NCBI RefSeq assembly: GCF_000383595.1
Contig: NZ_KB911581.1
Span: 1,529,727 to 1,593,726 of the forward strand
Direction of reading: 5' to 3'
Origin: Streptomyces bottropensis ATCC 25435
Lineage (GTDB): Bacteria > Actinomycetota > Actinomycetes > Streptomycetales > Streptomycetaceae
DNA length: 64,000 bases
A model generated the notes under the pieces. That model saw nothing but the letters and a program-made list of their open reading frames with translations. It was not told the origin of the DNA and did not search any database. The translations under genes were made by a program, and so were the position numbers. Within the stretch, counting starts at the first letter, position 1, and every line of letters starts with the position of its first letter. Positions 36,191-45,260 of this stretch are shown piece by piece.

Positions 36191-36580
36191 ATGACCGCAC
36201 ACGCATCGACCGAATCGCTGACCGGCATCCTGGCCTCGCTGCGTGACCGGGTGATGGGCGTCGCCGAGAGCGTCCTGTCCACCGTGGACGGACTCCTCGT
36301 CGTCGCCGACGTGGACAAGGTCCACCCCGAGTCCGTCGCGGCTCTCGCCGCCGCCACCCTCGGCGTCAGCCGCCGCATGGCCGACCAGTCCGGCGTGGGC
36401 GCGCTCCGCGAGGTCGTCGTCCGCTGCGGTTCCGGGCACGTCATCGTGGTCGCGGTCGGTGAGCGCACGCTCCTGACCGTCATGGGCGACGACGGCCTCG
36501 ACTTCGCCGCCTTCCAGCGCGAGTCCCCGGCGACCGTGGAACAGCTCACCAAGGTGCTCGCGGCGGACGTGGCGCACTGA
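36191..36580 (+). CDS. Roadblock/LC7-like protein
   Basis: A 129-residue protein with Roadblock-like strands (VDGLLVVADVDKVHPESVAALAAATLG, GHVIVVAVGERTLLTVMGDDG), the third of this fold here. ATG 36191 is used; GTG 36185, two codons earlier, lies nearer to AGGAG. It is 103 bp after the Pro-rich gene and probably ends the operon. Confidence 0.68.
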   Translation: MTAHASTESLTGILASLRDRVMGVAESVLSTVDGLLVVADVDKVHPESVAALAAATLGVSRRMADQSGVGALREVVVRCGSGHVIVVAVGERTLLTVMGDDGLDFAAFQRESPATVEQLTKVLAADVAH

Positions 36581-37005
36581 GGGGTGTCGACGGGTTCGCC
36601 GACCGCCGGTGCGGTGCCGGCCGTCGGATCCCGTCGTCGCCCGCGGGGACCGGCTGCGCGGGCCACCGGTCCTGTGCGCTTCCCCCCCGCTCACCGAGCG
36701 GCCCTCGTTTCGCAGGCATACGAGGCGAACGTCCGGGCAGCAGGGCCGGAGGGCCGCTCGCCGCGGGTGAGGGGGGAGCCGTGGCCGACGGGAGGCGCGC
36801 GACTTTCACCCGGACGTGGTGGAATCGCTCGCGAGGTACGGTCGGGAGACTGTCTGACCCTTCCCGCGGTGGGGTAACCCATGGGTAATGAGCGGCCCTC
36901 CACGCGGTCGTGGTTGGATGCGAGGGAGAGGGTGTACCGGGGGGCGACGGCCAGCCCACTCCGACGGAACTGGCAGGCGGGAACCGTAACTGGCAGGCGG
37001 GAATC
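36581..37005. other. intergenic region before the TPR gene
   Basis: These 425 bp contain no supported gene. They hold a 10-bp palindrome ACCCATGGGT near 36878-36887 and a 20-bp tandem duplication (36968-37007) directly at the start of the next gene. Confidence 0.5.
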
Positions 37006-37007
37006 GT
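36968..37007 (+). repeat. 20-bp tandem duplication at the TPR gene start
   Basis: Two adjacent 20-bp units (36968-36987 and 36988-37007) begin AACTGGCAGGCGGGAA and differ at one base. Each carries a GGCGGGAA that could act as ribosome-binding site; the second runs into the GTG start. Confidence 0.75.
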
Positions 37008-38013
37008 GAGGATCTTCGGCAAGGGACGGCATCGGCCCTCCGCCTCTTGGCGGCAGGCCACCGATCGTGCGTTCACGCTGATCGGTGACGGTCGGTACGA
37101 GGACGCGGGCGCACTGCTGACACGTGCCGCGGACCTGGAGCCGTGGCTCTCCGAGTCCTGGTTCAACCTGGCCCTGCTGCACAAGTTCCGGCACGACTGG
37201 GAACAGGCGCGGGCCGCAGGTCTCAGGGCGGTCGCGCTGCTCGACCGGGAGACCGGGGCGCCCGACTGGTGGAACGTGGGCATCGCCGCGACCGCGCTGC
37301 AGGACTGGCCGCTGGCCCGCCGCGCCTGGCAGGCGTACGGCCTGCGGGTGCCCGGCGGCGCGTCCCGGCCGAGGCCCGGCAGCGGCCCCGGGGACAACGG
37401 CGAGCCGGTGGGCATGGACCTCGGCAGCGCGGCCGTACGGCTGTCACCGGAAGGTGAGGCCGAGGTCGTGTGGGGGCGGCGGCTCGACCCCGCCCGGATC
37501 GAGGTGCTCTCCATTCCGCTGCCGTCGTCCGGGCGGCGCTGGGGCGAGGTCGTCCTGCACGACGGGGTGCCGCACGGGGAGCGGACCACGGCCGTGGGGC
37601 ACGCGTATCCGGTGTTCGACGAGATCGAGTTGTGGGCGCCCTCTCCCGTGCCGACGTGGGTGGTGCTGCTGGAGGCCGCGACCGAGGCGGACCGGGACGC
37701 GCTGGAGCGGCTCGCGGCGGACGCCGGGTTCGCGGCGGAGGACTGGTCGTCGTCGGTGCGGTTGTTGTGCCGGCTGTGCTCGGAGTCGCGGATGCCGTCC
37801 GACGAGGGGGACGGGGAGCATCTCGATCCGCACGACCACAGTGAGCCGGGGCATCCCGGGCCGCTGGGGCATGTGACGGACGGGCAGTTGTGGGCGCCGG
37901 AGCGGGAGTGCGGGGTGGCCGCGCCGGCCTCGCTGGTGCGGGGGCTGCTGGACGGGTGGGTGGCCGACAGCCCGGATTCCCGGGACTGGCGGGATCTGGA
38001 AGAGGTTTGTTAG
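37006..38013 (+). CDS. tetratricopeptide-repeat protein
   Basis: A 335-residue conserved actinomycete protein. The N-terminal 110 residues contain TPR-like helices (RAFTLIGDGRYEDAGALLTRAADLEPW, WFNLALLHKFRHDWEQARAAGLRAV). The remainder is an uncharacterised alpha/beta domain ending in cysteine-containing CRLCSESRMP and an acidic segment. GTG 37006 fits the MRIFGKG N-terminus. It precedes peptide deformylase but has its own spacing. Confidence 0.75.
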   Translation: MRIFGKGRHRPSASWRQATDRAFTLIGDGRYEDAGALLTRAADLEPWLSESWFNLALLHKFRHDWEQARAAGLRAVALLDRETGAPDWWNVGIAATALQDWPLARRAWQAYGLRVPGGASRPRPGSGPGDNGEPVGMDLGSAAVRLSPEGEAEVVWGRRLDPARIEVLSIPLPSSGRRWGEVVLHDGVPHGERTTAVGHAYPVFDEIELWAPSPVPTWVVLLEAATEADRDALERLAADAGFAAEDWSSSVRLLCRLCSESRMPSDEGDGEHLDPHDHSEPGHPGPLGHVTDGQLWAPERECGVAAPASLVRGLLDGWVADSPDSRDWRDLEEVC

Positions 38014-38050
38014 AGGCTCGCCGTTCACTTTCGGCCACGGGTTCGTCGTG

Positions 38051-38087
38051 GTCGCTCGCGCGGTTCTCCGCGCCCTTACGGGGCGCC
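38051..38087 (+). repeat. interspersed intergenic repeat, copy A
   Basis: The element reads GTCGCTCGCGCGGTTC, then TCCGCGCCC and a CTTACGGGGCGCC end that can fold on itself. Related copies are at 45307-45330 and 50401-50440, always between genes. Confidence 0.6.
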
Positions 38088-38162
38088 CCCTGAGCGGCGC
38101 GATCCCCGTACCCTGTATCAGCATCACCATTCCCTGTTTTTCTAGGAAGGCGTACGTCTGTC

Positions 38163-38813
38163 ATGGCCCAGCAGGACACCGATCAGCAGCGCGAGGGCGT
38201 GCTCCCCGTCGACGACGAGGGGTTCGTCATCGACACGGAGGACTGCGAGGAGCGCGAGCAGGCGTACCGCGAGCGCGGCACCTCGCTGCCGATCACCGTG
38301 GTCGGGAACCCGGTGCTGCACAAGGAGTGCAAGGACGTCACGGAGTTCGGTGACGAGCTGGCGAAGCTGGTGGACGACATGTTCGCCAGCCAGCGCACGG
38401 CGGAGGGCGTGGGCCTGGCCGCCAACCAGGTCGGCGTCGACCTGAAGGTGTTCGTGTACGACTGCCCGGACGACGAGGGCAAGCGGCACACCGGTGTGAT
38501 CTGCAACCCCAAGCTGGTCGAACTGCCCGCCGAGACGCGCCGGTTGGACGACAGCAACGAGGGCTGCCTGTCGGTGCCGACCGCGTACATGCCGCTCGCC
38601 CGCCCCGACTACGCCGAGGTCACCGGGCAGGACGAGAAGGGCAACCCGATCAAGGTGCGCGGCACCGGGTACTTCGCGCGCTGCCTGCAGCACGAGACCG
38701 ACCATCTGTACGGCTACCTGTACATCGACCGGCTCTCCAAGCGCGACCGCAAGGACGCGCTGCGGCAGATGGCCGAGAACGAGCCCCGCTACCCCGTGGT
38801 CGCGAACGACTGA
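38163..38813 (+). CDS. def: peptide deformylase
   Basis: A 216-residue metalloenzyme that removes the formyl group from nascent proteins. All three motifs are present: [10 protein letters not shown] (about residue 82), EGCLSVP (about residue 137) with the metal-ligand cysteine, and QHETDHLYG (about residue 179). An N-terminal extension of about 40 acidic residues precedes the catalytic core. The start is ATG 38163. Confidence 0.93.
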   Translation: MAQQDTDQQREGVLPVDDEGFVIDTEDCEEREQAYRERGTSLPITVVGNPVLHKECKDVTEFGDELAKLVDDMFASQRTAEGVGLAANQVGVDLKVFVYDCPDDEGKRHTGVICNPKLVELPAETRRLDDSNEGCLSVPTAYMPLARPDYAEVTGQDEKGNPIKVRGTGYFARCLQHETDHLYGYLYIDRLSKRDRKDALRQMAENEPRYPVVAND

Positions 38814-38853
38814 GCCGCGCGCCGGGCCCGCACCGTGAGCCGGGGACCGGTCC

Positions 38854-39816
38854 TCAGGCCGCCTCCGGGCCCCGGAAGGTCCGGCGGTACGCCTGCGGGG
38901 TCGTGCCCAGCGACTGCACGAACTGATGGCGCAGGGCGGCGGCGGTACCGAAGCCCGCGCGCCAGGCGATGCCGTCCACCGTCTCGTCCGTCGCCTCCAG
39001 CAACCGCTGGGCCAGCAGCACCCGTTGACGCAGGATCCAGCGGTACGGCGTGGTCCCGGTCTCCTGCTGGAAGCGGCGGGCGAACGTGCGGGGGGACATG
39101 TGCGCGCGGGCGGCGAGCTGCTCGACGGTGACCTCCTCGTCGAGGTGCTGATCCATCCAGACGAGCACCTCGCCCACCGTGTCGCACTGAGAGCGAGGCA
39201 GCGGTCGCTCGATGTACTGCGCCTGACCGCCGTCCCGGTGCGGCGGCACCACCATCCGCCGGGCGATCTTGTTGGCCACCTCCGGTCCCTGCTCCTTGCG
39301 GACGATGTGCAGACACGCGTCGATGCCGGCCGCCGTGCCCGCCGAGGTGATCACCGGGTCCGCGTCCACGTACAGCACGTCCGGCTCGACCACCGCCCGC
39401 GGATACTGCCGGGCCAGCTCCTCGGCGTGCTTCCAGTGCACCGCGCAGGGCCGCCCGTCCAGCAGTCCGGCCGCGCCGAGCACGAACACCCCCGAACACA
39501 CGCTGAGCACCCGGGCGCCCCGGTCGGCGGCCCGCCGCAGCGCGTCCAGCAGTTCCGGCGGGTAGTCCCGGTGCACATAGCTGTCGCCCGCCGGTACGAC
39601 GACCAGGTCGGCCTCTTCGAGCCGGTCCAGCCCGTACGGCGTGGAGACCGTGAACCCGGAGGGCGTCCGCAGGGTGGAGCCCTCCGCCGAGGCGACCGCG
39701 AAGTCGTACACCGGCAGGCCGTCGTCGCTGCGGTCGAGGCCGAAGACCTCGCAGACGACACCCAGTTCGAAGGGATGCACGCCCTCCATGAGGACGGTGG
39801 CCACGTTTTTCAGCAT
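38854..39816 (-). CDS. nrdS: AraC-family regulator with DJ-1/PfpI domain, NrdS-like
   Basis: A 320-residue GlxA-type regulator. Residues 1-180 are a class I glutamine-amidotransferase-like domain with a nucleophile-elbow cysteine (LSVCSGVFVLGAAGLL). The C-terminal AraC double helix-turn-helix reads TVEQLAARAHMSPRTFARRF and VDGIAWRAGFGTAAALRHQF. In S. coelicolor an AraC-like gene, nrdS, is the third gene of the nrdABS operon. Here it follows nrdB on the same strand after a 359-bp gap holding a small opposing ORF. The nrdS name rests on that context. Confidence 0.78.
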   Translation of the reverse strand: MLKNVATVLMEGVHPFELGVVCEVFGLDRSDDGLPVYDFAVASAEGSTLRTPSGFTVSTPYGLDRLEEADLVVVPAGDSYVHRDYPPELLDALRRAADRGARVLSVCSGVFVLGAAGLLDGRPCAVHWKHAEELARQYPRAVVEPDVLYVDADPVITSAGTAAGIDACLHIVRKEQGPEVANKIARRMVVPPHRDGGQAQYIERPLPRSQCDTVGEVLVWMDQHLDEEVTVEQLAARAHMSPRTFARRFQQETGTTPYRWILRQRVLLAQRLLEATDETVDGIAWRAGFGTAAALRHQFVQSLGTTPQAYRRTFRGPEAA

Positions 39817-39909
39817 GCTGCCAGTGTGCATCGGAAGTGGCAGGAATTCGAGGGGGTGCGGCAGTCCTGCCACTGTTTGCCAGGAGCGTTCGGCGCGAAA
39901 GTGGTGTCC

Positions 39910-40080
39910 ATGGATACGACACAGCTGCAAGGACTCATCGGAACACTGGCCGTCATCGGACTGCTCGTCCTGGTCGCACTGCCCGCGATCGTCGGCGTGG
40001 TGCACGACCGGCGCGTCGACCGCCAGCTCAGGCGGGCGCAGGAACGACGGGCGTCGCACCACGTCGCCCGCGCCGCCTGA
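39910..40080 (+). CDS. small membrane protein between nrdB and nrdS
   Basis: A 56-residue protein with one transmembrane helix (LIGTLAVIGLLVLVALPAIVGVVHD) and a basic tail (RRVDRQLRRAQERRASHH). It is transcribed against the nrd genes. The ATG at 39910 is preceded by two in-frame GTGs (39901, 39904). G/C-rich third positions support coding. Function is unknown. Confidence 0.6.
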   Translation: MDTTQLQGLIGTLAVIGLLVLVALPAIVGVVHDRRVDRQLRRAQERRASHHVARAA

Positions 40081-40175
40081 GCGGCGGCCCGATGCCGCTG
40101 ATACGTCCCCGGCACGACGACGACCGCGCGGGTCACGCCGGCCGGGGACGAGGTCACACCGCTGACCCGGGCGGC

Positions 40176-41189
40176 CTAGAAGTCCTCGTCCAGGTCGACC
40201 GTGCCCTCCACCGCCACCTGGTATGCCGAGGGACGCCGCTCGAAGAAGTTGGTCAGCTCCTGGACACCCTGTAGCTCCATGAAGGAGAACGGGTTCTCCG
40301 AGCCGTAGACCGGCGCGAAACCGAGCCGCGTGAGCCGCTGGTCGGCGACGCACTCCAGGTACTGCCGCATCGACTCGGTGTTCATGCCCGGCAGACCGTC
40401 ACCGCACAGGTCGCGCCCGAACTGCAGCTCGGCCTCGACGGCCTCCTTGAGCATGTCGGTGACCTGCTGCTGGAGCAGATCGTCGAAGAGGTCCGGCTCC
40501 TCCTTGCGGACGGTGTCCACCACCTCGAAGGCGAAGGACATGTGCATGGTCTCGTCGCGGAACACCCAGTTGGTGCCCGTCGCCAGACCGTGCAGCAGCC
40601 CCCGGCTGCGGAACCAGTAGACGTACGCGAAGGCGCCGTAGAAGAACAGGCCCTCGATGCAGGCGGCGAAGCAGATCAGGTTGAGCAGGAAGCGGCGGCG
40701 GTCGGCCTTGGACTCCAGGCGGTCGAGCTTCTCCACCGAGTCCATCCACTTGAAGCAGAACTCCGCCTTCTCCCGGATGGACGGGATGTTCTCCACCGCC
40801 GCGAAGGCCGCCACCCGGTCCGCCGGGTCGGGCAGGTAGGTGTCCAGCAGGGTCAGATAGAACTGGACGTGCACGGCCTCCTCGAACAGCTGGCGGCTCA
40901 GATAGAGCCGCGCCTCGGGGGAGTTGATGTGCTTGTAGAGGGTCAGCACGAGGTTGTTCGCCACGATCGAGTCGCCCGTCGCGAAGAACGCGACCAGACG
41001 GCCGATCATGTGCTGCTCGCCCTCGGACAGTTTGGCGAGGTCCGCGACGTCCGAGTGGAGGTCGACCTCCTCGACGGTCCAGGTGTTCTTGATCGCGTCC
41101 CGGTAGCGCTCGTAGAAGTCCGGGTAGCGCATGGGGCGGAGAGTCAGCTCGAAGCCGGGGTCGAGCAGGTTCTGGTTGCTGGGAATCAC
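40176..41189 (-). CDS. nrdB: class Ia ribonucleotide reductase, beta subunit NrdB
   Basis: A 337-residue radical-generating subunit. Ferritin-like metal ligands are visible in RQLFEEAVHVQFY (E and H) and FRDETMHMSFAFE (E and H). The C-terminal tail GTVDLDEDF is the docking peptide for NrdA. The start overlaps the nrdA stop by 4 bp, so the subunits are cotranslated. Confidence 0.92.
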   Translation of the reverse strand: MIPSNQNLLDPGFELTLRPMRYPDFYERYRDAIKNTWTVEEVDLHSDVADLAKLSEGEQHMIGRLVAFFATGDSIVANNLVLTLYKHINSPEARLYLSRQLFEEAVHVQFYLTLLDTYLPDPADRVAAFAAVENIPSIREKAEFCFKWMDSVEKLDRLESKADRRRFLLNLICFAACIEGLFFYGAFAYVYWFRSRGLLHGLATGTNWVFRDETMHMSFAFEVVDTVRKEEPDLFDDLLQQQVTDMLKEAVEAELQFGRDLCGDGLPGMNTESMRQYLECVADQRLTRLGFAPVYGSENPFSFMELQGVQELTNFFERRPSAYQVAVEGTVDLDEDF

Positions 41190-43594
41190 TGGCAGGCCTC
41201 GCAGGACTCGGGGTTCTCAAGGGAGCAGGCGACGGCCTCTGCGGAGGTGGCCTGTTGGAGGGGGATGTTCGTCTCGGGCTGCCGGGCCTGGCCCTGCGCC
41301 GCGCGGGCGATCCGGGTCGCCGGGCGCGAGCGCAGGTAGTACGTGGTCTTCAGACCCGACTTCCAGGCGTACGCGTACATCGAGGAGAGCTTGCCGATGG
41401 TCGGCGTCTCCAGGAACAGGTTCAGCGACTGCGACTGGTCCAGATACGGGGTGCGGGCGGCGGCCATGTCGATCAGGCCGCGCTGCGGGATCTCCCAGGC
41501 CGTCCGGTACAGGGCCCTGACGTCGGCCGGGATCCACGCGAAGTCCTCCACCGAGCCGCCCGATTCGCGCAGCGCCTCCCGGGTGCGCGCGTCCCAGACG
41601 CCCAGTTCCTTCAGGTCCTTCACCAGATACGAGTTGACCTGGAGGAACTCACCGGACAGCGTCTCGCGCTTGAACAGGTTGGACACCTGCGGCTCGATGC
41701 ACTCGTACACACCGGCGATCGAGGCGATGGTGGCCGTCGGCGCGATGGCGAGGAGCAGCGAGTTGCGCATGCCGGTCGTCGCGACGTGCTCGCGCAGGGC
41801 CGCCCAGCGCTCCGGCCAGGCCGGCCGGGCGTCGAAGTGGTCGGGGTGCAGCACACCACGGGCTGTGCGGGTCTTCTCCCAGGCCGGCAGCGGGCCGTTG
41901 CGCTCGGCGAGGTCGGCGGAGGCCTCGTAGGCGGCGAGCATGATCCGTTCGGCGATCCGGGTGGACAGTGCCTTCGCCTCGGGGGAGTCGAAGGGCAGGC
42001 GCAGCTGGAAGAAGACGTCCTGGAGACCCATCGCGCCGAGGCCGACCGGGCGCCACCTGGCGTTGGAGCGGCCCGCCTGCTCGGTGGGGTAGAAGTTGAT
42101 GTCGACGACGCGGTCGAGGAAGGTGACGGCGGTGCGGACGGTCTCGTCCAGCCGCTGCCAGTCCATGTCGCCGGCCGCCCGGTCGACGAACGCGCCCAGG
42201 TTCACCGAGCCCAGGTTGCAGACCGCCGTCTCCCCGTCGTCCGTGACCTCCAGGATCTCCGTGCAGAGGTTGGAGGAGTGGACGACGTGGCCCGGCTCGG
42301 CCGTCTGGTTGGCCGTGCGGTTGGCCGCGTCCTTGAAGGTCATCCAGCCGTTGCCGGTCTGCGCGAGGGTGCGCATCATGCGGCCGTACAGGTCACGGGC
42401 GGCGATCGTCTTCCTCGCCAGGCCGTTCGCCTCCGCCTTGCGGTAGGCCGCCTCGAACTCCTCGCCCCACAGGTCGACCAGCTCGGGCACGTCGGCCGGG
42501 GAGAACAGCGACCACTGCTCGTCGGCGTTCACCCGGCGCATGAACTCGTCCGGGATCCAGTGCGCCAGGTTCAGGTTGTGCGTACGGCGGGCGTCCTCAC
42601 CGGTGTTGTCGCGCAGCTCCAGGAACTCCTCGATGTCGGAGTGCCAGGTCTCCAGGTACACCGCGGCCGCGCCCTTGCGCCGGCCGCCCTGGTTCACGGC
42701 GGCGACCGAGGCGTCCAGCGTCTTCAGGAACGGAACGATGCCGTTGGAGTGCCCGTTGGTGCCCCGGATCAGTGAACCGCGCGAGCGGATGCGGGAGTAG
42801 GACAGCCCGATGCCTCCGGCGTGCTTCGAGAGGCGGGCGACCTGGTGGTAGCGGTCGTAGATGGAGTCCAGCTCGTCCAGCGGGGAGTCGAGGAGGTAGC
42901 AGGACGACATCTGGGGGTGGCGGGTGCCGGAGTTGAAGAGTGTGGGGGAGGAGGGGAGGTAGTCGAGGCGGCTCATGAGGCGGTAGAGCGCGGCGACCTC
43001 GTCCACGGCCCGCGTGGTGTCGTCCTCGGCCAGGCCGCTCGCCACCCGCAGCATGAAGTGCTGGGGCGTCTCGACGACCTTGCGGGTGAGGGGGTGCCGG
43101 AGCAGATAGCGGCTGTGCAGGGTGCGCAGGCCGAAGTAGCCGAAGCGGTCGTCGCCGGCCGGGTCGACCAGGGCGTCGAGACGCTCGGCGTGCACGCGCG
43201 CGAACTCCGCGGTGCGGTCGGCGACGAGACCCTCCCGGTGGCCCACGGCGATGGACTCGGTGAACGTGGTGACGCCCTGCGAGGCGGCCTCGTCGCGGAT
43301 GCCGATGGCCAGCAGCCGCGCGGCGAGCTTCGAGTAGGCGGGGTCCTCGGAGATCAGACCGGCGGCCGCCTCCGTGGCCAGCTCGCGCAGCTCCACGATC
43401 ATCTCGGCGGAGGCACCGCGTGAGGACCGGCCGCGCAGCGCGGCGGCGGCGACCCGGCCGGGGTCGGCGTCGGGGAGGTCGACGGTCAGCTCGGTCAGGA
43501 TCCGCAGCAACGCGGAACCGGGACTGTCGCTCCCCGTCGCCGGGTCGGCTGAAGCCAGGTCGGCTGAAACCGGGTCGGCTGGCGCGATGGTCAC
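41186..43594 (-). CDS. nrdA: class Ia ribonucleotide reductase, alpha subunit NrdA
   Basis: An 802-residue catalytic subunit that reduces ribonucleotides to deoxyribonucleotides. The active-site region reads SSNLCTEILEVTDDGETAVCNLGSVNLG (the N-x-C-x-E triad), and the C-terminal redox pair is CEACQ. GTG 43594 follows GAGGGAG. The open frame continues upstream through the riboswitch and is not coding there. It is controlled by the cobalamin riboswitch upstream; the B12-dependent class II enzyme would be encoded elsewhere. Confidence 0.93.
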   Translation of the reverse strand: MTIAPADPVSADLASADPATGSDSPGSALLRILTELTVDLPDADPGRVAAAALRGRSSRGASAEMIVELRELATEAAAGLISEDPAYSKLAARLLAIGIRDEAASQGVTTFTESIAVGHREGLVADRTAEFARVHAERLDALVDPAGDDRFGYFGLRTLHSRYLLRHPLTRKVVETPQHFMLRVASGLAEDDTTRAVDEVAALYRLMSRLDYLPSSPTLFNSGTRHPQMSSCYLLDSPLDELDSIYDRYHQVARLSKHAGGIGLSYSRIRSRGSLIRGTNGHSNGIVPFLKTLDASVAAVNQGGRRKGAAAVYLETWHSDIEEFLELRDNTGEDARRTHNLNLAHWIPDEFMRRVNADEQWSLFSPADVPELVDLWGEEFEAAYRKAEANGLARKTIAARDLYGRMMRTLAQTGNGWMTFKDAANRTANQTAEPGHVVHSSNLCTEILEVTDDGETAVCNLGSVNLGAFVDRAAGDMDWQRLDETVRTAVTFLDRVVDINFYPTEQAGRSNARWRPVGLGAMGLQDVFFQLRLPFDSPEAKALSTRIAERIMLAAYEASADLAERNGPLPAWEKTRTARGVLHPDHFDARPAWPERWAALREHVATTGMRNSLLLAIAPTATIASIAGVYECIEPQVSNLFKRETLSGEFLQVNSYLVKDLKELGVWDARTREALRESGGSVEDFAWIPADVRALYRTAWEIPQRGLIDMAAARTPYLDQSQSLNLFLETPTIGKLSSMYAYAWKSGLKTTYYLRSRPATRIARAAQGQARQPETNIPLQQATSAEAVACSLENPESCEACQ

Positions 43595-43734
43595 GTGGGG
43601 GCTCTCCCTCGCTCGGCAAGAGGCCTGGCGGAGGGCAGGCGGCAGCTCACGAGCGCACGGGGGCGTCGCGTCCACCGGCCCATTCCACGAGGCCCGGACG
43701 TCAGGCACCCGGACCGGACGGCCGGGCGCGCTGT

Positions 43735-43885
43735 CGACAGGTGTTCGGACTGAACAGGCGTGCGCGAAAGGGCATGAACGCACGCGAGTACACCGTTGCG
43801 GGACAGTTCCGGATTCGCACCGGATTCCCCTGTGGTGACAGCGAGCATGAGCATACATCTAGTGCCGGTGCGCGGTGTCACCCCC
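43735..43885 (-). promoter_or_regulatory. cobalamin (B12) riboswitch upstream of nrdA
   Basis: On the minus strand the core GGAATCCGGTGCGAATCCGG (43829-43810) is followed by CTGTCCCGCAACGGTG. About 60 nt later comes the B12 box AGTCCGAACACCTGT (43751-43737). A 7-bp helix GGTGACA/TGTCACC (43882-43876 with 43840-43834) encloses the 5' part. The element lies 140 nt before the nrdA start. Repression of class Ia nrdABS by B12 is known in S. coelicolor. Confidence 0.9.
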
Positions 43886-43925
43886 ACATGTTGTGTCGCA
43901 TTCGGCTGCGCAGGGTGTCGGAGCG

Positions 43926-44040
43926 TCAACTCATAGGTGATCGAGTGATGTCGGGGGCCTCGGGGAGGGGGCTCCGTTCGCGCTCGGGTGTGCGGGTGAA
44001 GCCCAGGCGTTCGTAGAGGCGATGACCTCTCCCGCGTAAG
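43926..44040 (-). pseudogene. C-terminal remnant of a GNAT acetyltransferase
   Basis: The minus strand reads GHRLYERLGFTRTPERERSP (44027-43968), a pattern typical of the last strand and helix of GNAT acetyltransferases. The frame runs into TGA at 43926-43928. Shifting frame near 43940 gives ITYELTL, the usual end of this subfamily. No N-terminal acetyl-CoA region is found upstream. It therefore looks like a decayed fragment with a frameshift. Confidence 0.5.
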
Positions 44041-44174
44041 TGATCGTGATGTCCATGCGTCGCAGTGTGCATCAGGAGCGTCTTGGCGCGGCCCGGGTTG
44101 TCCACAACGGCTGCCGTTTGTCGGATGATCCGATCCGGCGGCCCATGGCGCCCGGTCGGGACGGGACGAGCCGG

Positions 44175-45164
44175 TCAGGCCACCGCAGGCCAAAGCGGCA
44201 GCGTCGCCACGAAGTCCTCGCTGAAGTCGCGGGTGCCCGGACCCAGGGCCACGCGGCCGGTGGCGCGGAGGCGGGCGGTCAGGGCGGGGGACTCGGAGTA
44301 GTGGACGCGCCGGGCGGTGGCCGGCACGAACACGGTCTGACCCCGGGTGAGTTCGCTCGCGCATTCGACGACGACGGCGCCCTCGGCGGCCGCCACGAAC
44401 GCCTCGTCCCCGCACACCCCCACGGCCAGCGGATCGTGCAGCGGACAGGTGCCGTCTCCGCCGTGGCGGGTGTAGGCGTCCATGTACGTGCGCATCAGCC
44501 GGGCGGCGAGGGCCGTGCCCGGGCCCGCCGCCTCCAGCGCGGCGAGGTCGGCGGGGCGGAACAGCCAGCGGTGCGAGGCGTCCAGGTCGACCATGGTGAA
44601 CGGGATGCCGGAGGAGAGCACGATCTCGGCCGCGTCGGGGTCGGCCCAGATGTTGAACTCGGCGACCGGGGTGATGTTTCCCGGCACCTGGGCGGCGCCG
44701 CCCATGAACACGAATCTGGCGACGCGGTGGGCGAAGCGGGGGTCTTCGAGCAGTGCGACGGCGATGTTCGTGAGGGGGCCGGTGGCGCACACCGTCAGCT
44801 CGCCCTCGTACTCCCGGGAGAGGCGGAGCAGGGCCTGTGCGGACGACTCCGTCGGGTGCGGGGCCGTGGAGTCGGGCAGTGTCTCGTCGCCGAGGCCTGC
44901 CGGGCCGTGGAAGGCGGACGCCTCTCGGTAGGGGAGGGAGGAGAGGGGGCGGCCGGTGCCTCGGTGCACGGGGATGTCGCCGTCGATGCGGAGGGCTCGG
45001 GAGAGGGCTCGGGCGTTGGCGTAGGTCGCTTCGGCGGGGAGGTTGCCCCCTACCGAGGTGTAGGCCTTGAGGTCCCACAGGCCTGTGCCGAGGAGGTACT
45101 GCAGGGCTACGGCGTCGTCGATACCGGGGTCGCTGTCCAGGACGATCGGTGCGCGAACGGTCAC
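44175..45164 (-). CDS. nucleoside hydrolase (IUNH family)
   Basis: A 329-residue calcium-dependent ribohydrolase for purine or pyrimidine salvage. The N-terminal metal motif DSDPGIDDA (residues 10-18) is intact. It also has CATGPLTNIAVALLEDP, VFMGGAAQVPGNITPVAEFNIWADPDAA and a C-terminal HDPLAV aspartate. Base specificity is unclear. The start is ATG 45164. Confidence 0.88.
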   Translation of the reverse strand: MTVRAPIVLDSDPGIDDAVALQYLLGTGLWDLKAYTSVGGNLPAEATYANARALSRALRIDGDIPVHRGTGRPLSSLPYREASAFHGPAGLGDETLPDSTAPHPTESSAQALLRLSREYEGELTVCATGPLTNIAVALLEDPRFAHRVARFVFMGGAAQVPGNITPVAEFNIWADPDAAEIVLSSGIPFTMVDLDASHRWLFRPADLAALEAAGPGTALAARLMRTYMDAYTRHGGDGTCPLHDPLAVGVCGDEAFVAAAEGAVVVECASELTRGQTVFVPATARRVHYSESPALTARLRATGRVALGPGTRDFSEDFVATLPLWPAVA

Positions 45165-45260
45165 GTCGTCAGCGTAGCGGGGTGTTGTGCGCCCCCGCGG
45201 CTCCTACCCGTCCCCTGACCAGGGGCGCTGCCCCTTCGACCCCGAGAGGGTGAGTTCCAC

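Noticed and set aside
43595..43858. N-terminal extension of NrdA to 43858
   Set aside because: The extra codons run through the cobalamin riboswitch; GTG 43594 has a ribosome site and gives a normal NrdA N-terminus.
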